NCBI RefSeq assembly: GCF_000771745.2
Contig: NZ_JPSL02000040.1
Location: 536,001 to 600,000 of the forward strand
Origin: Thermus filiformis
GTDB lineage: Bacteria > Deinococcota > Deinococci > Deinococcales > Thermaceae
Direction of reading: 5' to 3'
Length of the DNA stretch: 64,000 nt
The notes under the pieces were generated by a model, which did not search any database, was not told where the DNA came from, and saw only the letters and a list, made by a program, of their open reading frames with translations. The first letter of the stretch is position 1; each line of letters starts with the position of its first letter. A program made the position numbers and the translations under genes. Shown here in pieces: positions 56,101 to 64,000 of this stretch.

Positions 56101-56931
56101 GGCATTGGGTACGTGGGCTACCCCGTGGCGGTGGGATGGGACTACACAAACTCGGCCCCCGCGGTCATGGCCCACGAACTCGGCCACAACTTTGGTCGGC
56201 AACACACCCCCTGCGGCGTCACGGGCGACCCCAACTATCCCTACCCTAGTGGGAGCATCGGGACCTGGGGGTACGACCTCACCAAAGGGGAACTCAAGGA
56301 CCCCAGCCAGTACAAGGACCTGATGAGCTACTGCAGCCCCCTCTGGATCTCCGACTACACCTACGAGGGGGCCCAGAGCTTCCTCGAGTCCACCCCACCC
56401 CAGCCCCAGTCCCTCTCCTTCGGCGAGTACGTCCTCCTCTCCGGCCGGATTGAAGGAGATTTGGTCCGTCTCTACCCCCCGGTCTACTACACCGGCTACC
56501 CGGCGGAGGTGAAGCCCGGGGAGTACCGCCTCGAGGCGGACACCGAGAAGGGTTCCGTGACCCTCTCCTTCGCCCCCATGGAGGACTCGGAGGGCGGGCT
56601 TTCCTTCCAGGTCTCCCTTCCTGCCGCTCCCAGGAGCCTCCGGGTTTACCGGGGGAGCGCCCTTCTCCTGGAACGCCAGGCCACCCTGGCTCCCCAGGCC
56701 GTCCCGGAGGCCGAGCTAAAGGAGGAAGGGGGGAAGGTGGTCCTCACCTGGCAGGGGGCCCCCTACGCCAGCCTGGCCCACGTGGCCCCGGACGGGACGC
56801 GGACCACCCTGGGCCTCTGGCACACGGGGGGGCGGTCCGAGTTCTCCACGGAGGGGCTGCCGCCTGGGGGGTGGTTTGAGGTGCAGCTGTCGGATGGGGT
56901 CAGCCTCGAGGTCCGTCGCTTCCCACGCTGA
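53185..56931 (+). CDS. Repeat-bearing lipoprotein zinc metalloprotease (metzincin)
   Basis: 1248 aa from GTG 53185. A lipoprotein signal (FGFLALVLLLSAC, Cys17) is followed by a PKD-like domain (about 25-110; SWTASDPDGDALACALSPGD). Six tandem ~105-aa beta repeats span about 114-752, each near (L)SLNPTSLTVQQG...TLTPQNGFTGTV and ending in T-rich strands. A CARDB-like domain follows (PDLYIAKAE...NNTLTLTP), then a protease domain with HELGHNFGRQH (His997, Glu998, His1001, His1007) and the Met-turn LMSYC (Met1047), and C-terminal beta domains. It should be displayed on the cell surface. The substrate is unknown. It is divergent from proB. Confidence 0.85.
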   Translation: MRTAFGFLALVLLLSACELFSANRPPVISGFSASPLSGSAPLSVSFSWTASDPDGDALACALSPGDGTPAYQGCAPRSHTYAVPGTYTARLTVSDGRGGQVERSLSVQVKPPSDFTLSLNPTSLTVQQGGSGTTQLTLTPQNGFTGTVSLALEDQNGNPAPGGIALSPNTLTVSGSNPVIQTLTLSVASGVAPGSYALRVKAQSGSLSRTASLALTVTGSQSSDFTLTLESSQLTVSPGGIAYVRLVLNGTYTGQVALSLVDANRNPFSQVTLSPTSAPVPSAPMLELAASSSLAPGTYSLYVRGTGGSLVRETPLTLTVSSPPAPTFSLALNPTSLAVVQGGSGQVTLTLTPQNGFAGTVSLSLVNPPSGVSLSPTSVSVPGSGPVQQALTISTTGSTPTGTHILTIKATSGSLERTATLSLTVNPPPSFDLSLNPTSLTVQQGQSAGTTLTLTPQNGFAGTVNLTLENQDGTPAPSGITLTPTSVAVSGSSPATQTLTLGVNAGVAPGTYALRMKATSGSLVKTANLSLTVTAPPPDFTLSLNPTSLTVQQGSSGTTQLTLTPQNGFAGTVNLTLEKQDGTAAPSGITLSPAAVVVTGGAPTIQTLTLSVGGSVSTGTYNLRVKATSGNLTKTANFTLNVTAPPPPPSFTLSLNPTSLTVQQGGSETTQLTLTPQNGFTGTVNLSLFDRSTSSPVDGITLSPTTLTVSGSSAVTQTLTVGVASSVAPGSYALKVRAQGGSVVREANLDLTVQAGGSLPDLYIAKAEWGQTVVKENLRLVEGKEALLRVYLLADRSGVSGTLSGAVYQGSTFRGNLSFTCPSPLPTSVNPSSLSYSCNATLPASWVAPGLRVVLTADPNNQVAEANENNNTLTLTPQVGAGTVLYLTAVPVIHQGTQAQVPPFAEVVRKIWPLKEVSYTTRAPYTTQVTLSSNDGNTWGQLLDELRILRQTDGSNRYYYGFVRVNYTSGIAGIGYVGYPVAVGWDYTNSAPAVMAHELGHNFGRQHTPCGVTGDPNYPYPSGSIGTWGYDLTKGELKDPSQYKDLMSYCSPLWISDYTYEGAQSFLESTPPQPQSLSFGEYVLLSGRIEGDLVRLYPPVYYTGYPAEVKPGEYRLEADTEKGSVTLSFAPMEDSEGGLSFQVSLPAAPRSLRVYRGSALLLERQATLAPQAVPEAELKEEGGKVVLTWQGAPYASLAHVAPDGTRTTLGLWHTGGRSEFSTEGLPPGGWFEVQLSDGVSLEVRRFPR
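53524..55446 (+). repeat. Six tandem ~320-bp coding repeats in the metalloprotease gene
   Basis: Units begin near 53524, 53857, 54169, 54478, 54799 and 55135. Units 1, 5 and 6 are nearly identical at the DNA level in their first ~100 bp (for example TCTCTCACGGTTCAGCAGGG), which indicates recent duplication or gene conversion. Unit 2 is the most diverged. Confidence 0.8.
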
Positions 56932-57109
56932 AGAACCGCCCCCCAGAGAAGGCCACCTTCCCCTCCCGCTTGAGCCGGACCAGAAGGCCGAAAAGCCGCT
57001 CCCGCCTGAGGGTGGGGAAGAGGGGCTTGAGCCGGGCGTGGAGGGCCTCGAGGTCCATGGGTTCGGCGAGAAGGGCCAGCACCAGGGCCTCGAGACGGCG
57101 CGTCCTCAC
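56900..57109 (-). CDS. Small protein of unknown function, possible winged helix
   Basis: A 69-aa basic protein starting GTG 57109 (MRTRRLEALVLALLAEPMDLEALHARL...). The pattern of three helices ending in a beta hairpin (LKREGKVAFSGGRFFSVG) looks like a small winged-helix domain, a guess from pattern. Minus-strand TAGACT lies exactly 7 nt before the start, the spacing seen at other leaderless genes here, which favours a real gene. It overlaps the end of the metalloprotease gene by 32 nt. Confidence 0.55.
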   Translation of the reverse strand: MRTRRLEALVLALLAEPMDLEALHARLKPLFPTLRRERLFGLLVRLKREGKVAFSGGRFFSVGSDGPRG

Positions 57110-57116
57110 ATGGGGC

Positions 57117-57122
57117 AGTCTA
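57117..57122 (-). promoter_or_regulatory. -10-like hexamer of the 69-aa gene
   Basis: TAGACT, 7 nt before GTG 57109. It lies 6 bp from the -35 of the divergent rRNA promoter, repeating the arrangement at the first rRNA operon. Confidence 0.4.
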
Positions 57123-57127
57123 CCCCC

Positions 57128-57156
57128 TTGACTCTTTTTAGTCCCGGTGGTACTCT
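57128..57156 (+). promoter_or_regulatory. rRNA promoter, operon 2
   Basis: TTGACT, a 17-bp spacer, then TACTCT, identical to operon 1. The repeated sequence begins at about the -35, and upstream DNA differs. Confidence 0.8.
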
Positions 57157-57237
57157 TATTTTTGCGCTGCTCGGTGAGAGCGGCGGGGGATCTTGACAGG
57201 CCAGGTGGTAGCGACCTTAAGTGATGAGCTTAAGGGC

Positions 57238-60124
<2,887 letters not shown>

Positions 60125-60197
60125 GCTTTTTGCAGGGATTTGAGGTTGCTACCGCCTGGTCTGTGGTCCTTGGTTTTTGAGGCGGACAAGAGGAGAA

Positions 60198-60317
60198 GCC
60201 CCCGTGCCCATAGCGGCGTGGAACCACCCGTTCCCATTCCGAACACGGAAGTGAAACGCGCCAGCGCCGATGGTACTGAGACCGCAGGGTCTTGGGAGAG
60301 TAGGTCGGTGCGGGGGT
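60198..60317 (+). rRNA. rrf: 5S ribosomal RNA, copy 2
   Basis: Identical to copy 1 as far as can be seen. Ends are estimated from the terminal GCCCCCG/CGGGGG helix. Confidence 0.95.
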
Positions 60318-60326
60318 TTTTTGCTT

Positions 60327-60402
60327 GCGGGAGTAGCTCAGTTGGTAGAGCACAACCTTGCCAAGGTTGGGGTCGCGGGTTCAAGTCCCGTCTCCCGCTC
60401 CA
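60327..60402 (+). tRNA. tRNA-Gly (anticodon GCC), copy 2
   Basis: A 76-nt tRNA identical to the one at 35076-35151, with encoded CCA. The direct repeat ends a few nt after it. Confidence 0.97.
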
Positions 60403-60407
60403 ACAGG

Positions 60408-60442
60408 ACCCCCCGGGGAACCACCCCGGGGGGTTTTCTTTT
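60408..60442 (+). terminator. Terminator of rRNA operon 2
   Basis: A perfect 11-bp stem ACCCCCCGGGG / CCCCGGGGGGT with loop AACCA, then TTTTCTTTT. It is related to, but not identical with, the terminator of operon 1. Confidence 0.9.
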
Positions 60443-60503
60443 GTGACCCTCCTTGCCCTTTCCCCGGGGGGATGGGGTAAGCTTGGGGCTAAGGGGGCCT
60501 GGA

Positions 60504-61481
60504 ATGAAGCTTCTGGATAACTATGGGCGCCTGCTCAAGGACGTGCGCATATCGGTAACGCCCAGGTGCAACCTGCACTGCCTCTACTGCCACCCCATGG
60601 GCCTCGAGATGCGGGACCCCCCGGGGACGGTGAGCGTGGAGGACGTGGGCCACTTCCTCGAGGCCGCCGCCCTTCTGGGGCTTTCCGCCGTCCGGTTCAC
60701 GGGGGGAGAGCCCCTGGTGCGCAAGGAGCTTCCCCAGATGATCGAGCGGGCCCGCCTCACCGAGGGGATAGAGGACGTGGCCATCACCACCAACGGCCTC
60801 CTGTTCGCCCGGCGGGCCAAGGAGCTGGTCTCGGCGGGGCTCAGCCGGGTCAACATCTCCATTGACGCCATCACCCCGGAGGTCTTCCGGGCCCTCACCC
60901 GGGGCGGGGAGGTGGGGCGGGTCTGGGAGGCCATAGAGACGGCCTTGGAGCTGGGGCTTCACCCGGTGAAGCTGAACGCGGTGGTCATCCGGGGGATGAA
61001 CGAGCTCGAGGCCGTCCCCCTGGCCCGGCTCACCCTGGACCGGCCCTTGCACATGCGCTTCATAGAGTACATGCACCTGGACAACTCCGACCCCGAGGAG
61101 TACAAGCGGCGCTTCGTCCCCGGCCGGGAGACCCGGGCCCGCATAGAGGAGGTCTTCGGCCCCCTGGAGCCCGTCCCCCACGACCCTTCCTCCCCGGCCC
61201 GGGTGTACCGCATCCCCGGGGCCTTGGGTACGGTGGGCTTCATCAACCCGGTGACCGAGCCCTTCTGCGCGAGTTGCTCCCGGCTTCGCCTGACTTCGGA
61301 CAAGAAGCTCCGCCCCTGCCTCCTCACCGACTTGGAGATGGACATCGCCTGGGCTTTTGGGGCAGAGAACCCGGTGGAGGCCCTGGTGGACGCCATCCTC
61401 ATCGCCACCAACCGCAAGCCCGCCTTCGGGAACACCCTTCCCACCCTGCGGGAGCGGGTCATGGTGGGGATCGGCGGCTAA
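60504..61481 (+). CDS. moaA: GTP 3',8-cyclase MoaA
   Basis: A 325-aa radical SAM enzyme of molybdenum cofactor synthesis. The first cluster is bound by CNLHCLYC (Cys22, Cys26, Cys29). [22 protein letters not shown] and [15 protein letters not shown] are radical SAM core segments, and [19 protein letters not shown] binds the second cluster near GTP. It ends in the Gly-Gly tail MVGIGG. The ATG lies about 60 nt after the rRNA terminator. No other moa gene is in the window. It overlaps the convergent transporter by 4 nt. Confidence 0.95.
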   Translation: MKLLDNYGRLLKDVRISVTPRCNLHCLYCHPMGLEMRDPPGTVSVEDVGHFLEAAALLGLSAVRFTGGEPLVRKELPQMIERARLTEGIEDVAITTNGLLFARRAKELVSAGLSRVNISIDAITPEVFRALTRGGEVGRVWEAIETALELGLHPVKLNAVVIRGMNELEAVPLARLTLDRPLHMRFIEYMHLDNSDPEEYKRRFVPGRETRARIEEVFGPLEPVPHDPSSPARVYRIPGALGTVGFINPVTEPFCASCSRLRLTSDKKLRPCLLTDLEMDIAWAFGAENPVEALVDAILIATNRKPAFGNTLPTLRERVMVGIGG

Positions 61482-62320
61482 TCCCTACGCCTGAGGGGTC
61501 CCGTGGGGATCTGGGCCCACAAGGTGGCCAAGAGGACGAGCGCCCCGCCCACCGCCCCCATGAGCCCAATCCGCTCGCCCAAAAGGGCCCAGGCGAAGAG
61601 GGTGGCCCAGACGGGCTCCATGGTGTAGATCACCGCGGCCTGTAGCGCGGGCACCCGGCCTTGGCCCAGGGTCTGGAGCCAGGTGGTGAGGGCGGTGGCG
61701 ATGAGGCCCAGGTAGACCACCGCCCCCCAGGGGACGCGCTCCAGGCTCGGCCGTTCCAGCCCCATCCAGAGGAGGGCCAAAAGGGCGGTGCCCCAGAGCT
61801 GGACGGCGGTGAGGGGCAGGGGGGGGTAGAGCTTGGCATGGACCTCGAGGCGGAGGATGTAGAGGGCGTAGGTGAGGGCGGTGGCCAGCGTCCAGGCGTC
61901 CCCGGCGTTGAGGGGGGGCTGGCGGGGGTCGTAGGAGAGGAGGCCCACCCCCAGAAAGGCCAGGAGGGCGGCCACCCAGAGCCTTCCCGGCCTCCGCCCC
62001 ACCAGGCTTAGGAGGAGGGGGACCAGGACCACGTTGAGGGCGGTGATGAAGGCGCTCCGGCTGGCGGAGGTGTACTGGAGGCCGACGGCCTGGGTGGCGT
62101 AGCCCAGAAGGAGCCAGAAGGCGAGCTCCAGCCCCGCCCAGAGGACCCCCCCCTGGACCCGGCTCCAGGGGAGGAAGAAGAGGGCCGCCAGAAGGAAGCG
62201 CAAAAAGACTAGGGCCGAAGGGGCCAGGGTCTCCACCGCGTCCTTGACCACCACGAAGGTGGTGCCCCAGAGCAGGGTGACCAGGTTCAGGTAAAGAAGC
62301 CCCCGCGCGTAGGCCGACAT
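61478..62320 (-). CDS. DMT-family (EamA) transporter
   Basis: A 280-aa protein with about ten membrane helices in two EamA repeats. LLYLNLVTLLWGTTFVVVKDAV at the N-terminus and GLIATALTTWLQTLGQG plus EPVWATLFAWALLGERIGLMGAVGGALVLLATL in the second half are typical. The substrate (amino acid, nucleotide sugar or drug) cannot be inferred. A TACACT hexamer lies exactly 7 nt before the ATG and overlaps the promoter of the divergent polyprenyl synthase gene. Confidence 0.92.
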   Translation of the reverse strand: MSAYARGLLYLNLVTLLWGTTFVVVKDAVETLAPSALVFLRFLLAALFFLPWSRVQGGVLWAGLELAFWLLLGYATQAVGLQYTSASRSAFITALNVVLVPLLLSLVGRRPGRLWVAALLAFLGVGLLSYDPRQPPLNAGDAWTLATALTYALYILRLEVHAKLYPPLPLTAVQLWGTALLALLWMGLERPSLERVPWGAVVYLGLIATALTTWLQTLGQGRVPALQAAVIYTMEPVWATLFAWALLGERIGLMGAVGGALVLLATLWAQIPTGPLRRRD

Positions 62321-62324
62321 GGTC

Positions 62325-62333
62325 TAGAGTGTA
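62325..62333. promoter_or_regulatory. Overlapping divergent -10 elements (transporter / polyprenyl synthase)
   Basis: Plus-strand TAGAGT (62325-62330) is followed by exactly 7 nt and ATG 62338. Minus-strand TACACT (62333-62328) is followed by exactly 7 nt and ATG 62320. They share 3 bp, and the whole gap between the genes is 17 nt. No good -35 on either side. Confidence 0.45.
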
Positions 62334-62337
62334 TAGC

Positions 62338-63309
62338 ATGGCACCGGAGGCTTTGCGCCAGGCCCTGCGGGCCTTTCTTATGGAGCGCCTCGAGGCCCTG
62401 CCCGAACGGGAGGGGTACCGGGCCCTCCTTTTGGACTACCCCCGGCGGGGGGGAAAGGCCCTCCGGGGCCTCCTCACCCTCTACAGCGCCCTGGCCCACG
62501 GCGCACCCCTGGAGAGGGCCCTGCCCGTGGCAGCGGCCTTGGAGCTTTTCCAGAACTGGGTCCTAATCCACGACGACATAGAGGACGGCTCCCTGGAAAG
62601 GCGGGGGGAGCCGGCCCTCCACCACAAGTACCCCATGCCCCTGGCCCTGAACGCGGGGGACGCGCTGCACGCGGAGATGTGGGGCCTCCTTTTGGGGGAG
62701 GACCGGAGGGTCTTGGAGGAGTTCTACCAGATCGTCCGGCGCACCGCCTTCGGCCAGCACCTGGACCTGGCCTGGACCCTCTCGGGCCGGTTCGTGGCCC
62801 CGGAAGAGTACCTGGAGATGGTCCGGAACAAGGCCGCCTACTACACCGCCGTCGCCCCTTTGCGCCTGGGGGCCCTCCTGGCCGGCCGGGAGCCGGACGG
62901 GGCCTACGAGAGGGGAGGGGAGGCCCTGGGGGTGGCCTTCCAGATCGTGGACGACCTCCTGAACCTCACCGCCCCCCCGGCCTATGGGAAGGAGAAGGCG
63001 GGGGACCTCTGGGAGGGGAAGCGGACCCTGATCCTGGCGTACTTCCTCGAGGAGGCCGCGCCGGAGGAAAAGGAGCGCCTCCTTCGCCTCCTTTCCCTGC
63101 CCCGGCCCCAGAAGCCCCAAGAAGAGGTGGAGTGGCTCCACCGCCGCCTCCTCCAAAGCCGGGCCCTGGAGCGGGCCCGCCGGGAGGCAGAGCGGCTCAA
63201 GGAGGAGGGGATGGCCCTTTTGCGGCCGGCCCTCGAGGCCCTGCCCAACCCCGAGGCGGCCCGGGCCCTTTTGGGGGTCCTCGAGGCCCTGGTGGAACGT
63301 CAGGCATAA
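62338..63309 (+). CDS. Polyprenyl (farnesyl/geranylgeranyl) diphosphate synthase
   Basis: A 323-aa trans-isoprenyl diphosphate synthase. The first Asp-rich motif is HDDIEDGSLERRGEPALHHKY (Asp79, Asp80, Asp83). The second is FQIVDDLLNLT (Asp205, Asp206, with Asn209 where Asp is commoner). GGKALRGLLTLYSA near the N-terminus binds the diphosphate. Product length is not certain. GGPP for carotenoids or a long-chain precursor for quinones are both plausible, using IPP from the dxs pathway. The start is ATG 62338. Confidence 0.92.
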   Translation: MAPEALRQALRAFLMERLEALPEREGYRALLLDYPRRGGKALRGLLTLYSALAHGAPLERALPVAAALELFQNWVLIHDDIEDGSLERRGEPALHHKYPMPLALNAGDALHAEMWGLLLGEDRRVLEEFYQIVRRTAFGQHLDLAWTLSGRFVAPEEYLEMVRNKAAYYTAVAPLRLGALLAGREPDGAYERGGEALGVAFQIVDDLLNLTAPPAYGKEKAGDLWEGKRTLILAYFLEEAAPEEKERLLRLLSLPRPQKPQEEVEWLHRRLLQSRALERARREAERLKEEGMALLRPALEALPNPEAARALLGVLEALVERQA

Positions 63310-63310
63310 T
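63305..63310 (+). promoter_or_regulatory. -10-like hexamer of the 62-aa gene
   Basis: CATAAT, 6 nt before ATG 63317, overlapping the TAA stop of the upstream gene. It parallels the ppa promoter, where TATAAT also includes the upstream stop codon. Confidence 0.35.
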
Positions 63311-63316
63311 GGGGGC

Positions 63317-63505
63317 ATGAAGGGGGTTCGGTTCCGCATCCTTACCGCCCAGGACCCGGACCTTCTCCAGGAGCGCCTGAACCGCTTCGTGGAGGAGCTT
63401 CCGGAGGAGGTGGTCCTGGTGGAGGTCCGCTTCAGCGTGGGGGGCACCCCCCCGGTGTACGCGGCCCTGGTCCAGTACAAGGAAGTGGAGCCTTGGAAGG
63501 AGTGA
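63317..63505 (+). CDS. 62-aa protein, Cse60-like
   Basis: A small protein (RFRILTAQDPDLLQERLNRF...) with a beta-alpha-beta-beta pattern. The D-x-x-x-L-x-x-x-x-N-x-F/x helix followed by VVLVEVRFSV resembles small Cse60-type proteins found in many bacteria, including non-sporulating ones. No function is known. It lies 7 nt after the polyprenyl synthase gene. Confidence 0.7.
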   Translation: MKGVRFRILTAQDPDLLQERLNRFVEELPEEVVLVEVRFSVGGTPPVYAALVQYKEVEPWKE

Positions 63506-63562
63506 GGCCGCCCCAGCTTGGGGGCCCCGGTTGAGCCTTTCCGCTATAGAGGAGGCAGGTGG

Positions 63563-64000
63563 GTGAAGGAGACGGGAGAAAAGGGCATAAGGGCTTTCCT
63601 CTTCTTCCTGGCCCTGCGGGGCGAGGCGGTGCGGGAGGAGGTGCGAAGCCGGTTTCCCGTCCTGGTCCCCGCCCTGAAGGCCCTGGGGGAGGACCTGGAG
63701 GTCCAGGGGGAGACCTTCCGGCTCAGGCGGCCCCTCTCCCTCTCCTGGTTCGCTCCCCTTTTCGCCGAGATGGACTCCCCCCTCCTCCCCGAGAGGCCCC
63801 TGGCCCTGGAGCGCCTCTTTGAGGCGGCGGTGCGGGACGGGCTCGCCGGGGTCCTGCCCGGGGAGGAGGTCTGGGAAAGCCCCTCCCTCCCCGTGAGGGC
63901 CGCGGCCCACCTGGCCCTGGCCGCCCGGGCCTACCAGGAGGGGGAGGCCCGGACCGCCCTTCAGCTTTTGGGGAAGGCCCTGGGGCTTTTGGAAGGGGCG
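63563..64000 (+). CDS. Protein of unknown function, N-terminal part (runs off the edge)
   Basis: The frame from GTG 63563 (VKETGEKGIRAFLFFLALRGEAV...) stays open to the window end, 146 codons, with GGAGG 9 nt upstream and a TATAGA at 63545-63550. The visible part is mostly helical, first a hydrophobic helix pair, then a winged-helix-like section (VREEVRSRFPVLVPALKALG), and later a TPR-like AAAHLALAARAYQEGEARTALQLLGKAL. It could be a regulator with helical repeats. I recognise no specific family. Confidence 0.7.
   Translation, partial: MKETGEKGIRAFLFFLALRGEAVREEVRSRFPVLVPALKALGEDLEVQGETFRLRRPLSLSWFAPLFAEMDSPLLPERPLALERLFEAAVRDGLAGVLPGEEVWESPSLPVRAAAHLALAARAYQEGEARTALQLLGKALGLLEGA

Noticed and set aside
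56876-57196. Plus-strand reading frame running from the metalloprotease end into the rRNA promoter
   Set aside because: It is antisense to the more plausible 69-aa gene, crosses the rRNA promoter and has a low-complexity translation.

Overview
The window is a chromosomal segment of a very GC-rich, thermophilic Deinococcota bacterium, almost certainly a Thermus species. Three things point there. The 23S rRNA genes are linked to 5S and tRNA-Gly(GCC) but not to 16S. DnaA, DnaN, TrmH, RsmG, inorganic pyrophosphatase and PheS closely resemble their Thermus thermophilus counterparts as I remember them. Many genes have a -10-like hexamer 5-10 nt before the start codon, the leaderless layout common in Thermus. 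The species cannot be named from the sequence alone.

Layout. 1-3.1 kb (+): the end of a dCTP deaminase gene, a lipoprotein cyclophilin, hisZ-hisG and trmH. 3.1-6.8 kb (-): ilvE, folC, a Fur-family regulator and hemC. 6.8-10.6 kb (+): pheS-pheT and a membrane protein. 10.6-14.1 kb (-): a GDPD-ppa-zinc ribbon-rsmI-pfkA run. 14.1-16.8 kb (+): a proline-rich membrane protein and the competence genes comEA-comEC. 16.8-21 kb (-): parB, parA, rsmG and mnmG. 21-26.6 kb (+): dnaA, oriC (13 DnaA boxes plus DnaA-trio-like repeats), dnaN, eno and pyk. Two parS palindromes flank parAB, one of them inside comEC, so this is the replication and segregation centre of the chromosome.

26.6-31.9 kb (-): a pspA-like gene, a coiled-coil membrane protein, a lipoprotein, dxs, an MBL-fold hydrolase and an exported protein. 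31.9-35.2 kb (+): the first 23S-5S-tRNA-Gly operon. 35.2-43.7 kb (-): SUF Fe-S assembly genes (sufC-sufB-sufD, then a Rieske protein, sufS, sufU and a 65-aa protein), preceded by a large P-loop/TPR protein. 43.8-53.1 kb: isocitrate lyase, a CoA-disulfide-reductase-like flavoprotein, a Clp1/Grc3-like P-loop kinase (+), leuS with a probable attenuator leader, a BrkB-type membrane protein and proB-proA. 53.2-56.9 kb (+): a 1248-aa lipoprotein with a PKD-like domain, six tandem ~105-aa repeats and a metzincin zinc protease domain. 57.1-60.4 kb (+): a second, nearly identical 23S-5S-tRNA-Gly operon. 60.5-64 kb: moaA, a DMT transporter (-), a polyprenyl diphosphate synthase, a 62-aa protein and an open-ended gene.

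Most of the window is core housekeeping DNA. I see no transposase, integrase, phage gene or CRISPR array. The less ordinary items are the parS pair, the oriC structure, divergent gene pairs whose -10 elements overlap, the leuS leader, the missing canonical start of comEA, the Clp1-like kinase, the repeat-bearing metalloprotease and the long direct rRNA repeats.
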